Under the pieces are notes generated by a model. It was not told where the DNA came from. It was given only the letters and a program-made list of their open reading frames with translations, and did not search any database. A DNA stretch of 64,000 bases from Myxococcales bacterium (GTDB lineage: Bacteria; Myxococcota_A; Polyangia; Fen-1088): positions 29,079 to 93,078 of the forward strand of contig JAGTJU010000011.1 of the NCBI GenBank assembly GCA_022184915.1. Direction: 5' to 3'. Both the position numbers and the translations under genes were made by a program. The number at the start of each line of letters is the position of its first letter. Within the stretch, counting starts at the first letter, position 1. Positions 35,207-43,688 of the stretch are shown here, piece after piece.

Positions 35207-36538
35207 TTACTCGGGGCTTTCGTCTGGCTCGCCGTCGTTCAAGCACACCGCCCGCGCGATCGCCCCGGGACCGAAGCGCCCCCGGATGTCGTCGAGCGCT
35301 CGGCCGAGTCGTTCGCCTCGGGCCCTTGTGCGGCGGGCTTCTCCCCCCTCCGGGAGCTGGGGAGCTCGAGGAGACAGCAGGCCCGTGAAGGCCAGCTGCG
35401 TCCGCGTGCGGGTCGCGGTGCCTGTCGACGGGTCATCGCGCTCGGAGTCGTCCCCCCGCTTTACGCCGTTGGCCTCCAGGGGCTCCAGGCCTGCAACCCC
35501 GATCCCCGTCAGCCGTACGCCAAGTTGGGCGATGCCCGGCACCTCCGCGAGCAGCGTCCTTGCGGTTTGGCCCAGAGTCTGGCCGTCAGCCGTGGCCAGG
35601 CTCAACGTGCGGCGCCGGGTCACGAGCTTGTGGTTGGCGTACTTGATCTTCAAAGTCACCACCCTCCCCCGGAGTCCCTGACGCCTTAGCCGTTCTGCGA
35701 CCTGGTCGGCCTGAAGCAAGATCGACGGCACCAAACGCTGCGGATCCTTTTCATCCTGCTCGAAGGTGTGTTCGTGGCTCATGGACACCGCTTCGCGGTC
35801 GGGTTTCACGGGCCGTTCGTCGACACCGTTGGCGAGTGCGTGAAGGTGGACCGCGAGGTTGCGCCCGATGCGGGCGGTAAGAAAGTCGAGGGGCGTCGAG
35901 GCCACGTCCCCAATCGTGCGCACACCGAAGGCTCCCAACGCTTGCTCCGTGACCCGCCCCACCCCCCAAAGACGTCCGACCGGCAGCGGGTGAAGAAAGG
36001 CCAACAAGCCGTCGGGCTCGACCACGACGAGACCGTCGGGCTTGTGAAGATCACTGCCAATCTTCGCCGCAAACTTGTTCGGCGCCACCCCGACCGAGGC
36101 CACGAGTCCGAGGTCCTTCCGCACACGGGACTTGATGAGGGCGGCCACCTGAGGGCCCTCGCCCAGGAGCTTTTTGACGGCCGTGACATCCACGAACGCT
36201 TCGTCGAGCGACAACCCCTCGACCAGGGGTGAATGCGCACACAGGATTGCAAAGAAGCGGGCCGAGACGTCGGCGTAGTGAGCCATGCGGGGCTGTCGTA
36301 CGATGCCGTGCGGGCACAGCGCCATCGCTTGGGCCATGGGCATGGCACTCCTTACGCCGTAGCGCCGCGCTTCGTAAGAGGCCGCGCACACCACCCCACG
36401 CCTCGAGCCCCCACCCACGATGACGGGCTGACCCCGGAGCGCAGGCTCGTCTCTCTGCTCGACCGAGGCGTAGAACGCGTCCAGGTCCACATGCAGAATC
36501 GTACGGTTTTGCGCCGAGGCCACGGTGGCCGGAATCAT
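35207..36538 (-). CDS. dinB: DNA polymerase IV (DinB), Y-family
   Basis: A 443-residue translesion polymerase that copies past damaged bases. Palm residues are in HVDLDAFYASVEQRD and SLDEAFVDV; the finger segment (VVCAASYEARRYGVRSAMPM) and the little-finger domain are complete. ATG 36538 matches the usual N-terminus; upstream reading gives an Arg/Pro-rich tail only. The C-terminal 70 residues are an Arg-rich extension without a clamp-binding motif that I can name. It is divergent from the lipoprotein at 36586. No LexA box was recognised. Confidence 0.95.
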   Translation of the reverse strand: MIPATVASAQNRTILHVDLDAFYASVEQRDEPALRGQPVIVGGGSRRGVVCAASYEARRYGVRSAMPMAQAMALCPHGIVRQPRMAHYADVSARFFAILCAHSPLVEGLSLDEAFVDVTAVKKLLGEGPQVAALIKSRVRKDLGLVASVGVAPNKFAAKIGSDLHKPDGLVVVEPDGLLAFLHPLPVGRLWGVGRVTEQALGAFGVRTIGDVASTPLDFLTARIGRNLAVHLHALANGVDERPVKPDREAVSMSHEHTFEQDEKDPQRLVPSILLQADQVAERLRRQGLRGRVVTLKIKYANHKLVTRRRTLSLATADGQTLGQTARTLLAEVPGIAQLGVRLTGIGVAGLEPLEANGVKRGDDSERDDPSTGTATRTRTQLAFTGLLSPRAPQLPEGGEARRTRARGERLGRALDDIRGRFGPGAIARAVCLNDGEPDESPE

Positions 36539-36549
36539 ACCCGACGAGG

Positions 36550-36578
36550 TGGACGCTGCGGCAACGTCCGCTGATAAT
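36550..36578 (+). promoter_or_regulatory. Leaderless promoter of the 629-residue lipoprotein gene
   Basis: TGGACG (36550-36555), a 17-base spacer and GATAAT (36573-36578) are followed by seven bases and ATG 36586. An upstream ATG at 36577 lies inside the -10, so it cannot be in this transcript, which supports the start at 36586. Confidence 0.5.
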
Positions 36579-36585
36579 GTCGTCC

Positions 36586-38475
36586 ATGCAGAAGAACTCG
36601 AGCCGTGCGCGCTCCCTTCGTCGGGGTCTCGTGGGAGCGATGCTGGGCGTGGCGATGGCGGTGGCCGGCACTTCCGGATGCAAAAAGAACGTAACCACAC
36701 CCCCGGTGGCCACGACGCCCCTCCTTCCGGCGCAAGAGACACAAACTCACTTGAACGCCACGTTCACGCTGCGCAGCCTCGAAGGCAGTCTGGGTGCGGC
36801 GGGGGCTCTGGCTCAGAGTCTCGGCCTGCCCTTCGGCGCGAATGAACTTCGGACCATGCTCCTCGCGAAATCCGGGCTTCCCGAATCTCTGCTTGCGCAC
36901 CTCGACCTCTCACAGCCTCTGGGTATCGCTGTCATCGGCCGCCAAAAGGGAACCTCACCCTACACGGCGGCGGCGGTGATGGCGAAGTCCCCCGAAGCCG
37001 CGGCGTCGTTCGTGGACGCCTCGGGCACGAAAATCGGAGAGGACAAAGGCGCCCTTCACGTCAGGGGCGTCACCGGCTCGGATCTTTGGTTCTACCGCGA
37101 CGGCGCTCTGTTGGTGGGCAGCGACACCCTGGAGGGCCTGCGCACCGCAGGCGCTCATGCCATGGGCAGCCGCCACGGGCGCGGAGAGGATCTGCTTGTG
37201 AACCTGTTTCCGGAGGCGATGGCGCGCGCCGAAGGGACGACCTTGCGCGCGGCCCTCGATAAGGCCCGCAGCGACGTTCTCGAGGTGCTTCGGCGCGACG
37301 CTGACAAGACCGGCCAACTGGTGCCCCTCGAGGCGCTCGAGCGCATGGTTTCGAGCCTCTTCGACGCCTACGCCGCGCCTCTTGCCGACGCCCGCCAGGT
37401 CGACATGGCGGTCTCGCTCGATGCCTCCCGCGGCCTCCGGCTCATCTCGCGGCTTCACCCCGTTGCGGGCTCTCCCCTCGCGAAATCCGTGGGCGCGGTC
37501 GTGCCCTACGTGCTCGAGCCCGCGTTCAAGCGACAGCCGATGCCGGCCGCCCTGTTTTCGGGTACCTACACCGCGCAAACGCTCGAACGCTTCCACGAGG
37601 CCATGGACGCGCTCGGCGAGGTCAAACTTGCGGGCGTGAAAGAGGTGGCCCGTGGCGCGTCCGCCCTGCTGGCGGCAAGCCAAGGCCAGCAGTCCATCAG
37701 CTTCTCGATGGACAAGGGGTTCCAGTACGCGTCCGTGGTCGAGCTCAAACCCGGAACGGACCCCGAGGCGCTCATGGGGGCGCTCGACGAAGCCTTGGGG
37801 CCCGCGGGGCTTGGCGCCCTGATGAAGGAAGCGGCCAAACAAGCTGAAAAAGAGGCACAAGACGCAGCCGCAGCGGGCAAAGGCAGGGCCAAGGCGGCGG
37901 CACCTGAGTTCCCTCGCCTCACCTGGAAGCGTCAGGGGCTAAGGGGCCGCCTCGAAATGACGCTGCCTCGCACGGCCAAGTCGGCGCCCGCACGGGCGCG
38001 GGAGGACATGGTGCTCAAACAGGTCCTGGGGGGCGAGTCGCTGGTCTACACCGTCGCGCTCACGCCGGGCCGCATGGTCGTCGTGTCGGGTATCGACGGC
38101 GAATCGCAGCTCGCGGCCCTGCTGAGCGGAGGCAGCGCAGGTGGCGTAGATCCCGAGGTGCAACGGGTGCTCGACGAGACCAAGAACCGTGAGGGGTTCC
38201 TTTACGTCGACTTGTTTCGCATGCTTCGTCCGATGCTGACCGCGGCCGCGGCCGTAGAACCCAGCCTCAACCAGGCCAACACCCTGCTGTCGTTCATCCC
38301 GGGGATCGACAAACTGCGCCTGCCGCTCATCTCCTCGTACGTGGGGGGCGAGGCCCTCACGATGGACCTCTTCGTGCCACGGCGCACCTTCGAGAACTTG
38401 GCCACGATCCTGCGGCCGCTCATGGGCATGGGGCTTGGCGGCTCGGGCGGAGCCCTTGCTCCGGGCGCTGAATGA
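36586..38475 (+). CDS. Large lipoprotein of unknown function
   Basis: A 629-residue protein starting at ATG 36586 (ATG 36577 is a three-residue alternative, but it lies inside the -10 element). The signal peptide ends in GTSGCKKN, a lipobox. The mature part is rich in Ala and Leu with regular helix/strand alternation (GALLVGSDTLEGLR; VSGIDGESQLAALL). The build resembles the DUF3352-like envelope proteins of myxobacteria. No catalytic motif is visible. The DTW-domain gene follows after three bases. Confidence 0.75.
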   Translation: MQKNSSRARSLRRGLVGAMLGVAMAVAGTSGCKKNVTTPPVATTPLLPAQETQTHLNATFTLRSLEGSLGAAGALAQSLGLPFGANELRTMLLAKSGLPESLLAHLDLSQPLGIAVIGRQKGTSPYTAAAVMAKSPEAAASFVDASGTKIGEDKGALHVRGVTGSDLWFYRDGALLVGSDTLEGLRTAGAHAMGSRHGRGEDLLVNLFPEAMARAEGTTLRAALDKARSDVLEVLRRDADKTGQLVPLEALERMVSSLFDAYAAPLADARQVDMAVSLDASRGLRLISRLHPVAGSPLAKSVGAVVPYVLEPAFKRQPMPAALFSGTYTAQTLERFHEAMDALGEVKLAGVKEVARGASALLAASQGQQSISFSMDKGFQYASVVELKPGTDPEALMGALDEALGPAGLGALMKEAAKQAEKEAQDAAAAGKGRAKAAAPEFPRLTWKRQGLRGRLEMTLPRTAKSAPARAREDMVLKQVLGGESLVYTVALTPGRMVVVSGIDGESQLAALLSGGSAGGVDPEVQRVLDETKNREGFLYVDLFRMLRPMLTAAAAVEPSLNQANTLLSFIPGIDKLRLPLISSYVGGEALTMDLFVPRRTFENLATILRPLMGMGLGGSGGALAPGAE

Positions 38476-38478
38476 GCC

Positions 38479-39195
38479 ATGCGCCACGCAGGCCGACACA
38501 AGCGGGGGCATGATCGGCGTTGTGGCGCCTGCCACATGCACAAGGTGGTCTGCATTTGCGACCTCGTACCACGCATCGAAACGCGCACCCGGCTCGTGGT
38601 GATCATGCATCAGCTCGAGGCCAGGAAGACCACCAACACGGGCCACCTGGCGCTTCGGTGCCTGCCCAACAGCGAGAAGGTCGTGCGGGGACAACACGAA
38701 CCTCTTTCGCAGGCGCCGCTGTGGCCGGAGACGCACCAGCCAGTTTTGCTCTTCCCGGCTCCTGGCGCACAACCGATGCACGTTTACGCCGCTGGAGATA
38801 AACCCGTTGCCCTCATCGTGCCCGACGGCACTTGGAGTCAAGCCGCTCGCGCCCGCAAGCGCATTCCCTGCCTCGAGGGGGTGCCCGCGGCGATCGTGGC
38901 AAGCGACGGGCCTTCGCTTTATCGGTTGCGCACGGCGAACGAACCGGGACAGGTCTGCACCCTGGAGGCCATCGCGTTGGCGCTCGAGGTTCTCGAGGGG
39001 TCTCGTGGCTCCAAGGTACGCTTGCAGCTCGAACACCTCTTGCGCGTGATGGTCGAACGCACGCTGTGGACGCGAGGCGCGCTGGCCCCGAGCGAGGTCA
39101 CGGGCGGCATTCCCGCGGGGGCGCGCGTCGATCGCCCCTGGGAGCTTGCTGACTTGGATCCCGCCGATGGGTCCTCCGAGACGAAACCCGATTGA
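38479..39195 (+). CDS. DTW-domain protein, probable tRNA-uridine aminocarboxypropyltransferase
   Basis: A 238-residue protein of the DTW family (TapT/DTWD), which adds the 3-amino-3-carboxypropyl group to a tRNA uridine from SAM. Visible are a zinc-type cluster (CGACHMHKVVCIC), the HQLEARKTTNTG motif and the DGTWSQA motif that names the family (DTW appears as GTW). It starts three bases after the preceding lipoprotein gene. Function by homology only. Confidence 0.87.
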   Translation: MRHAGRHKRGHDRRCGACHMHKVVCICDLVPRIETRTRLVVIMHQLEARKTTNTGHLALRCLPNSEKVVRGQHEPLSQAPLWPETHQPVLLFPAPGAQPMHVYAAGDKPVALIVPDGTWSQAARARKRIPCLEGVPAAIVASDGPSLYRLRTANEPGQVCTLEAIALALEVLEGSRGSKVRLQLEHLLRVMVERTLWTRGALAPSEVTGGIPAGARVDRPWELADLDPADGSSETKPD

Positions 39196-39243
39196 GCCCT
39201 GGGCTCGACCTGAGCCCTGAGGAGGTACGGCCTGGAGCGTGAG

Positions 39244-39261
39244 GCTCCGCTCAGACGGAGC
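39244..39261. terminator. Short hairpin between the DTW gene and tRNA-Glu
   Basis: GCTCCG (39244-39249) and CGGAGC (39256-39261) form a perfect six-base stem with a six-base loop. No T run follows on either strand. It could end the rightward DTW transcript or the leftward tRNA transcript, but the support is weak. Confidence 0.3.
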
Positions 39262-39285
39262 ATCCTCCGCGCTGACCTGAACTTG

Positions 39286-39357
39286 TGACCCCACCGGGAA
39301 TCGAACCCGGGACTGCGCCGTGAGAGGGCGCCGTCCTAACCGCTAGACTATGGGGCC
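39286..39357 (-). tRNA. tRNA-Glu (CUC)
   Basis: Acceptor GGCCCCA with UGGGGUC (one G-U pair), discriminator A, an anticodon stem GCGCC/GGCGC with loop CUCUCAC (anticodon CUC) and T loop UUCGAUU. CCA is not encoded. It is the last of the three tRNA genes on this strand. Confidence 0.93.
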
Positions 39358-39408
39358 GGAGTATTAAGTTTTGAGTTTATGTTTCATGGGGACGTTTTCC
39401 CGCCCCAG

Positions 39409-39479
39409 TTCGGGGACAGGGATTCGAACCCCGATAGCCAGCTCCAAAGGCTGGCGTCCTGCCATTAGACGATCCCCGA
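39409..39479 (-). tRNA. tRNA-Gln (UUG)
   Basis: Acceptor UCGGGGA with UCCCCGA, discriminator A, an anticodon stem CCAGC/GCUGG with loop CUUUGGA (anticodon UUG). CCA is not encoded. It is nearly identical to the next tRNA except at the anticodon arm and one D-loop base, so the two arose by duplication. Confidence 0.93.
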
Positions 39480-39503
39480 GTACTTTTCAAGTGTTTTATT
39501 TGG

Positions 39504-39574
39504 TTCGGGGACAGGGATTCGAACCCCGATAGCCAGATCCAGAGTCTGGCGTCCTGCCGTTAGACGATCCCCGA
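39504..39574 (-). tRNA. tRNA-Gln (CUG)
   Basis: Same body as the neighbouring tRNA-Gln, with anticodon stem CCAGA/UCUGG and loop CUCUGGA (anticodon CUG). First gene of the leftward cluster. CCA is not encoded. Confidence 0.93.
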
Positions 39575-39876
39575 TTGTTGGCCCGAACCTGTGTTTCGGG
39601 AGGAACGTTTGTACCAGGGCGCCATTCGGTGTCAAGAGTCTTGCACGCGCATCGAATTCGTTCGCAAACACGCCTGTAAGTGCGCTCTTCGGCCGGTACT
39701 TCTCGGCGCGCGGCGCCTTCGTCCCTGCCCGCGCGCATCGAGCCGCCGACCGCTTCGGTGAGGGCCCGAACCGGCGTCCTCTCACCTGGGCCGCGGACCG
39801 AGCGCGGTTCTTGCCCGGTTGTGGGATCGGTGTTAACCCTGGATGAATTGCCGGCGTGTGCCGGTCCAAGGGTCAC
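39575..39876. other. 302-base region between the tRNA cluster and the PP2C-cNMP gene
   Basis: Holds the leftward tRNA promoter (39608-39635). A short AAGGG stands before ATG 39877 as a ribosome binding site. I see no convincing rightward promoter apart from a weak TTGCCC and TTAACC pair at about 39810-39840, and no gene. Confidence 0.6.
39608..39635 (-). promoter_or_regulatory. Promoter of the tRNA-Gln/Gln/Glu cluster
   Basis: TTGACA (39635-39630), a 16-base spacer and TACAAA (39613-39608) lie 33 bases before the first tRNA. The -35 stands in GACTCTTGACA, the same 11-base string as in the tRNA-Met promoter. Confidence 0.65.
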
Positions 39877-41154
39877 ATGGAACTCAGCTTCTGGGCCGCG
39901 ACCGACGTCGGACGCAAACGGGAACACAACGAAGACAACTTCCTGGTCGACAAGAAGTTGTCGCTCTTCGTCGTGGCCGATGGCATGGGGGGGCACGCAT
40001 CCGGCGAGGTCGCGTCGCACTTGGCCGTTCACGAGCTGCGGCGCGTGGTCGAAGAAGACCGGCCGACCCTCGAGGCCTATCAGCAGGGCAAGGCCGCCAC
40101 ACAAGATGTCTTGCAGATCCTCGAGGAGGCTGTGCAGTCGGCCTGCCAGGCCGTGTTCAGGCGGGGCCAGCAGGATCCGGACAAACGGGGCATGGGAACG
40201 ACGGCGTCGGTCCTTCTGGTGGTGGGCGAACGAGGCTTCATCGCTCACGTTGGGGATAGCCGTATCTACCTGCTTCGGCAAGGCCAGGTGGTGCAGCTCA
40301 CGGAGGACCATTCGCTGGTCAACGAACTCATCCGTCGAGGCAAGGTCACGAAGGAAACCTTGGCGCAGTCACCTTATGCATCGTTCAAGAACGCCGTCAC
40401 CCGCGCGGTGGGCGTCTACGAGACGGTGCAGGTCGACACGATCGACTTCGACATCCTTCCTGGAGACCAGTTCCTGCTTTGTTCGGATGGCCTTCACGCC
40501 TACCTCGACGAGCGCCGCACGCTCGAGCTCATGTCCGAGGACGACGTGACGCAGGTGCCTCAGCGCCTCATCGACCACGCCAACCGCTCGGGCGGAATCG
40601 ACAACATCACCGCCGTGGTGATTCGCATCCAGGAGTCCGTGTCCGAGGCCCAGGAGGTGCGCAGTGAAGAGCTCACTCAGCGTATAGAGGTTCTTCGCCA
40701 CATGCCGCTCTTCCGGTACCTGACGTACCGAGAGATCATGCGGGTGCTCAACGTGACGGAAGTGGCCGACTACGACGCTGGCCAGGGTGTGCTCAAAGAA
40801 GGTGAGCCGGGTGACGAGCTTTACATCATCCTTCGCGGCAAGCTGAAGCTGCACAAGGAAAACACGTTCATAACCCACCTCGAGCCGGGGGCGCACCTTG
40901 GCGAGATGGCGCTTGTAGACCGCAGCCCACGCTCGGTCAGCGCCACGGCCGAAGAACGCAGCCGGCTGCTCGTGCTCCGGCGTCGCGAGTTTTATGAGAT
41001 CATTCGGAAGCACCCGCCCCTTTCGGTAAAGCTCCTCTGGAGCTTCGTTCAGGTGCTTGCCGAGCGTTTGCGGAAAACCACCGCGGATCTTTCCGGAGCG
41101 CGCCAGGAGGCCCACGTGCCCGACATGTCGGCCGACGTCCTCTTCGACGAGTAG
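39877..41154 (+). CDS. PP2C phosphatase fused to a cyclic-nucleotide-binding domain
   Basis: A 425-residue protein starting at ATG 39877. Residues 1-250 are a complete PP2C (REHNEDNF, VVADGMGGHASGE, GMGTTASV, HVGDSRIYLLR, LLCSDGLHAYL, GIDNITAVVI). Residues about 275-400 form a cNMP-binding beta-roll (VLKEGEPGDELYIILRGKLK; HLGEMALVDRSPRSVSA), with the family's GE and RS phosphate-binding residues. The fusion suggests a phosphatase controlled by cAMP or cGMP. No membrane segment or signal peptide is seen. Confidence 0.95.
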   Translation: MELSFWAATDVGRKREHNEDNFLVDKKLSLFVVADGMGGHASGEVASHLAVHELRRVVEEDRPTLEAYQQGKAATQDVLQILEEAVQSACQAVFRRGQQDPDKRGMGTTASVLLVVGERGFIAHVGDSRIYLLRQGQVVQLTEDHSLVNELIRRGKVTKETLAQSPYASFKNAVTRAVGVYETVQVDTIDFDILPGDQFLLCSDGLHAYLDERRTLELMSEDDVTQVPQRLIDHANRSGGIDNITAVVIRIQESVSEAQEVRSEELTQRIEVLRHMPLFRYLTYREIMRVLNVTEVADYDAGQGVLKEGEPGDELYIILRGKLKLHKENTFITHLEPGAHLGEMALVDRSPRSVSATAEERSRLLVLRRREFYEIIRKHPPLSVKLLWSFVQVLAERLRKTTADLSGARQEAHVPDMSADVLFDE

Positions 41155-41200
41155 CCAAGCCGGGCCCCATCGGTCATAAATAGGCGCCCGACAGGAACCC

Positions 41201-42895
41201 ATGTCAGACGCTTCGGACAAGACTATCGCTTTTTCGCGCTTCGCCGCGCGCATGGCTCGCGGAAAACGCATCCGACGCGGCGACACCCTGTTGGACCACC
41301 CTGACCCCCGCGCGGCCGTGGCCGCCCTCCCCGCCGACGAGTTTTTCTACCTGGTGGCCGAACGAGGCTTGCCCGAGGCGCAAGAGCTTCTGCTCCTGGG
41401 CTCGCCCGAGCAGGTGCAGACGGTGCTCGACATCGAGGCCTGGGATCGTGATCGGCTGTCCCTCGCCAAGGCAGAGCCCTGGCTCTCGGCCCTGGTCGAG
41501 GCCCCTTTCGAGCAGGTCCAGGCCTGGCTGCGTGGGTTCGACGTCGAGCTCGTGGCTTTGCTGCTCCGGCGGCGCATGAAGGTCTGGGATCTCACCTTGG
41601 GCGAGGAGCCGGAAGAAGAGCCAGAGGGCCAGCTGTTCAAGACCCCTGATGGCTTCTTCATGATCGAGGCGACCGGCGGCCCTGATGCCCAGCGTGTGAC
41701 ACTGGCCCTCATCGAAGCGCTCTACAGTGCCGACCTCGTCCACGCCCGCCGTGTGCTCGTGGCGTTGAACGCCGAGCTCGACAGTGACCTCGAGGAGCAA
41801 GCCTACCGCTGGCGCGCGGGCCGACTCGCCGACCTGGGTTTCGTCGATTACTACGAAGCCCTCGAGGTCTACGCGCCTTTGGATCCCGCGACGGTCGAGG
41901 TGGGGGAAGCAACGGGGCACCGGGTCCGTCCCTTCGTCGACGAGGAGTCCGCCCGCGCGAACGCAGATGCGCTTCGTATGCCGAGGGCTCTCGCCGAGTC
42001 CGTGACGTCCCCCAAATCGCGGTTCGCTCGCGCGCTGTCGGGGTTGACCGATGACGAGCAACTCGCGGACGTGCACGCGGCCCTGGTGGCGCTCTCGAAC
42101 CGGGTGCTGTCGGCCGATCGTGTCACGCCTTCGGACGCCGCGCGGATCGCCGAGGTCTTGGCGCGCATGCAAGGCACCTTGGATCTTGCGCTCGAGTATC
42201 TAGCGCGCACCGCACCCACCGCGAAGACGCGCGAATCGGTCGAGCGCGAGGCCGTGCAATCCGTGCCCTTGCTGCGGCTGCACCGCCTCGGCGTTTCGCT
42301 CGTCGCCAAGGTATCCAAGGCGGCCCAGACGCTCCTGAGCGAAAACCCGTTCGCAAGCGCGACGGAGGCCCTCGCTCTGTGGGCAGCTGACGACGCCGAG
42401 GTGCTGTCTGCCCTCACGGCGGGGCGGCCGCTTTACCCGAGGCTCCTCGATCCCGATCCTGCACATGGCACGCGTCCTTTCGGCGCTCTGGCCGACGTGG
42501 CACGCGCCACTGCGCGGCTAGAGCGCTTGGCGATGCAAATCGCCCTGGTCCGCGCCCTCGGCGTCGAGCCGCGCGAGCTCTCCCCGGAGCGCTGGCCCAC
42601 GCTGGGCATCCGGGACGGCGCTGCCATCGACTTCGGTGTCCTGGCGCGCACGGTGCTCGTGGGGCGCCTGCTCGGCAACACCCACCCCGGTTTGCATGCG
42701 CTCTCCGAACACGAGCTGGCGCGGTTCGCCGCCTCGACGTTCGACGTGCGGGCCCGGGCCTTCGAGACGTTGTGTGCGGCAGTTCCCGGAGGCAACGTGC
42801 CGCAGGCGGCTGCCCAGGTTGCGCGCGATTGGGCCGATTCGCTGGTCCCGCTCGAACCGGTGTTGAAGGCCTCCGAGGTCCCCACCGACGCCTGA
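41201..42895 (+). CDS. DUF6178-like protein
   Basis: A 564-residue soluble protein, with AGGA five bases before ATG 41201. The start is basic, then the repeated Leu/Ala-rich helical pattern of DUF6178 follows: LPADEFFYLVAERGLPEAQELLLLGSPEQVQ, a WDRDRLSLAKAEPWL segment, and FDVELVALLLRRRMKVWDLT. The C-terminal half is similar helical solenoid. The family is seen in Myxococcota and other deltaproteobacteria, with no known function. The assignment rests on memory of the family pattern. Confidence 0.72.
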   Translation: MSDASDKTIAFSRFAARMARGKRIRRGDTLLDHPDPRAAVAALPADEFFYLVAERGLPEAQELLLLGSPEQVQTVLDIEAWDRDRLSLAKAEPWLSALVEAPFEQVQAWLRGFDVELVALLLRRRMKVWDLTLGEEPEEEPEGQLFKTPDGFFMIEATGGPDAQRVTLALIEALYSADLVHARRVLVALNAELDSDLEEQAYRWRAGRLADLGFVDYYEALEVYAPLDPATVEVGEATGHRVRPFVDEESARANADALRMPRALAESVTSPKSRFARALSGLTDDEQLADVHAALVALSNRVLSADRVTPSDAARIAEVLARMQGTLDLALEYLARTAPTAKTRESVEREAVQSVPLLRLHRLGVSLVAKVSKAAQTLLSENPFASATEALALWAADDAEVLSALTAGRPLYPRLLDPDPAHGTRPFGALADVARATARLERLAMQIALVRALGVEPRELSPERWPTLGIRDGAAIDFGVLARTVLVGRLLGNTHPGLHALSEHELARFAASTFDVRARAFETLCAAVPGGNVPQAAAQVARDWADSLVPLEPVLKASEVPTDA

Positions 42896-42920
42896 GGCGC
42901 ACAGTGCGGGCCCTCCGCGT

Positions 42921-42950
42921 TTGACAGCGCGCCCCTGCTTTCGCGAAACT
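42921..42950 (+). promoter_or_regulatory. Candidate promoter upstream of the TPR gene
   Basis: A perfect TTGACA (42921-42926) followed after 18 bases by GAAACT (42945-42950), a weak -10. It lies 27 bases before the TTG start at 42977. GGGGAG at 42962-42967 serves as ribosome binding site. Confidence 0.35.
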
Positions 42951-42976
42951 GAGACGACTTAGGGGAGCGGACTAGC

Positions 42977-43687
42977 TTGAAGCGAACTTGGATTCGGCGT
43001 CGTGGGGCCTTCGCGCCCCAGCGGCGTGCCTCGGCCGAAACGTGCGGACGTTCGAAGGGGCGCGCCAAGGAGACCCCAGGGAGGCTGTGCCTGCTCGTCC
43101 TGGTGCTGACGACGGGCGTGAGTCGGGCCGGATGGGCCACGCCTCCCGTGCCTGCCGCGCCGACTGACGTGGACCTGCCCCTGGCGACCCGTGCCACTGC
43201 GGCCCCTGAGTCGAGCGAGCGGATTCACCACGCGACGGGCCTCGAGCTCTTCGACGAGGGACGTTACGAAGACGCCGTATCCGAATTCCGTAAAGCCTAC
43301 GAGCTCGAAGCGCGTCCCGAGTTCCTCTTCGACATCGCACGAAGCTACGATCGCTTGGGACAAAGCGACAAAGCGCTCTACTTCTTCAAGCGGTACCTTT
43401 CAACCGCCCCGCCAGACGCCTCCCATCGCTCAGAAGCCGAAGCCTTCGTCGTGCGAGCCGAGCCCCCGGTAACGTATCCGCTGCCACCTTCCCCCGCACC
43501 GTCCGGACCCCCTTTGTTCGTGAATGACGTCGCCGGGAAGGAGCCCTCCCCGCTTTGGGCACGCTGGTGGGTCTGGGTTGCAGCAGGAGCGTTGGTCGCC
43601 ACCGGGTTGGGAGTCGGGATCCTGCTCTCGGGCGAGGATCAGGCGGGCCCTCCCCCCAGCGACCTTGGTAACCAGAGGTTCTTTTAG
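42977..43687 (+). CDS. Secreted/membrane TPR protein
   Basis: A 236-residue protein starting at TTG 42977 after a GGGGAG ribosome binding site. A basic N-terminus and hydrophobic segment (about 35-50) make a signal peptide or anchor. Residues about 85-155 hold two TPRs (ATGLELFDEGRYEDAVSEF; FLFDIARSYDRLGQSDKALYF). A second membrane helix follows at about 195-215. One base separates it from the Cys-rich lipoprotein, so the two are probably one operon. Function unknown. Confidence 0.78.
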   Translation: MKRTWIRRRGAFAPQRRASAETCGRSKGRAKETPGRLCLLVLVLTTGVSRAGWATPPVPAAPTDVDLPLATRATAAPESSERIHHATGLELFDEGRYEDAVSEFRKAYELEARPEFLFDIARSYDRLGQSDKALYFFKRYLSTAPPDASHRSEAEAFVVRAEPPVTYPLPPSPAPSGPPLFVNDVAGKEPSPLWARWWVWVAAGALVATGLGVGILLSGEDQAGPPPSDLGNQRFF

Positions 43688-43688
43688 G

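Noticed and set aside
37939..39294. A 451-codon open frame on the minus strand
   Set aside because: It crosses the 3' end of a lipoprotein gene and the whole DTW gene in antisense and shows no domain.
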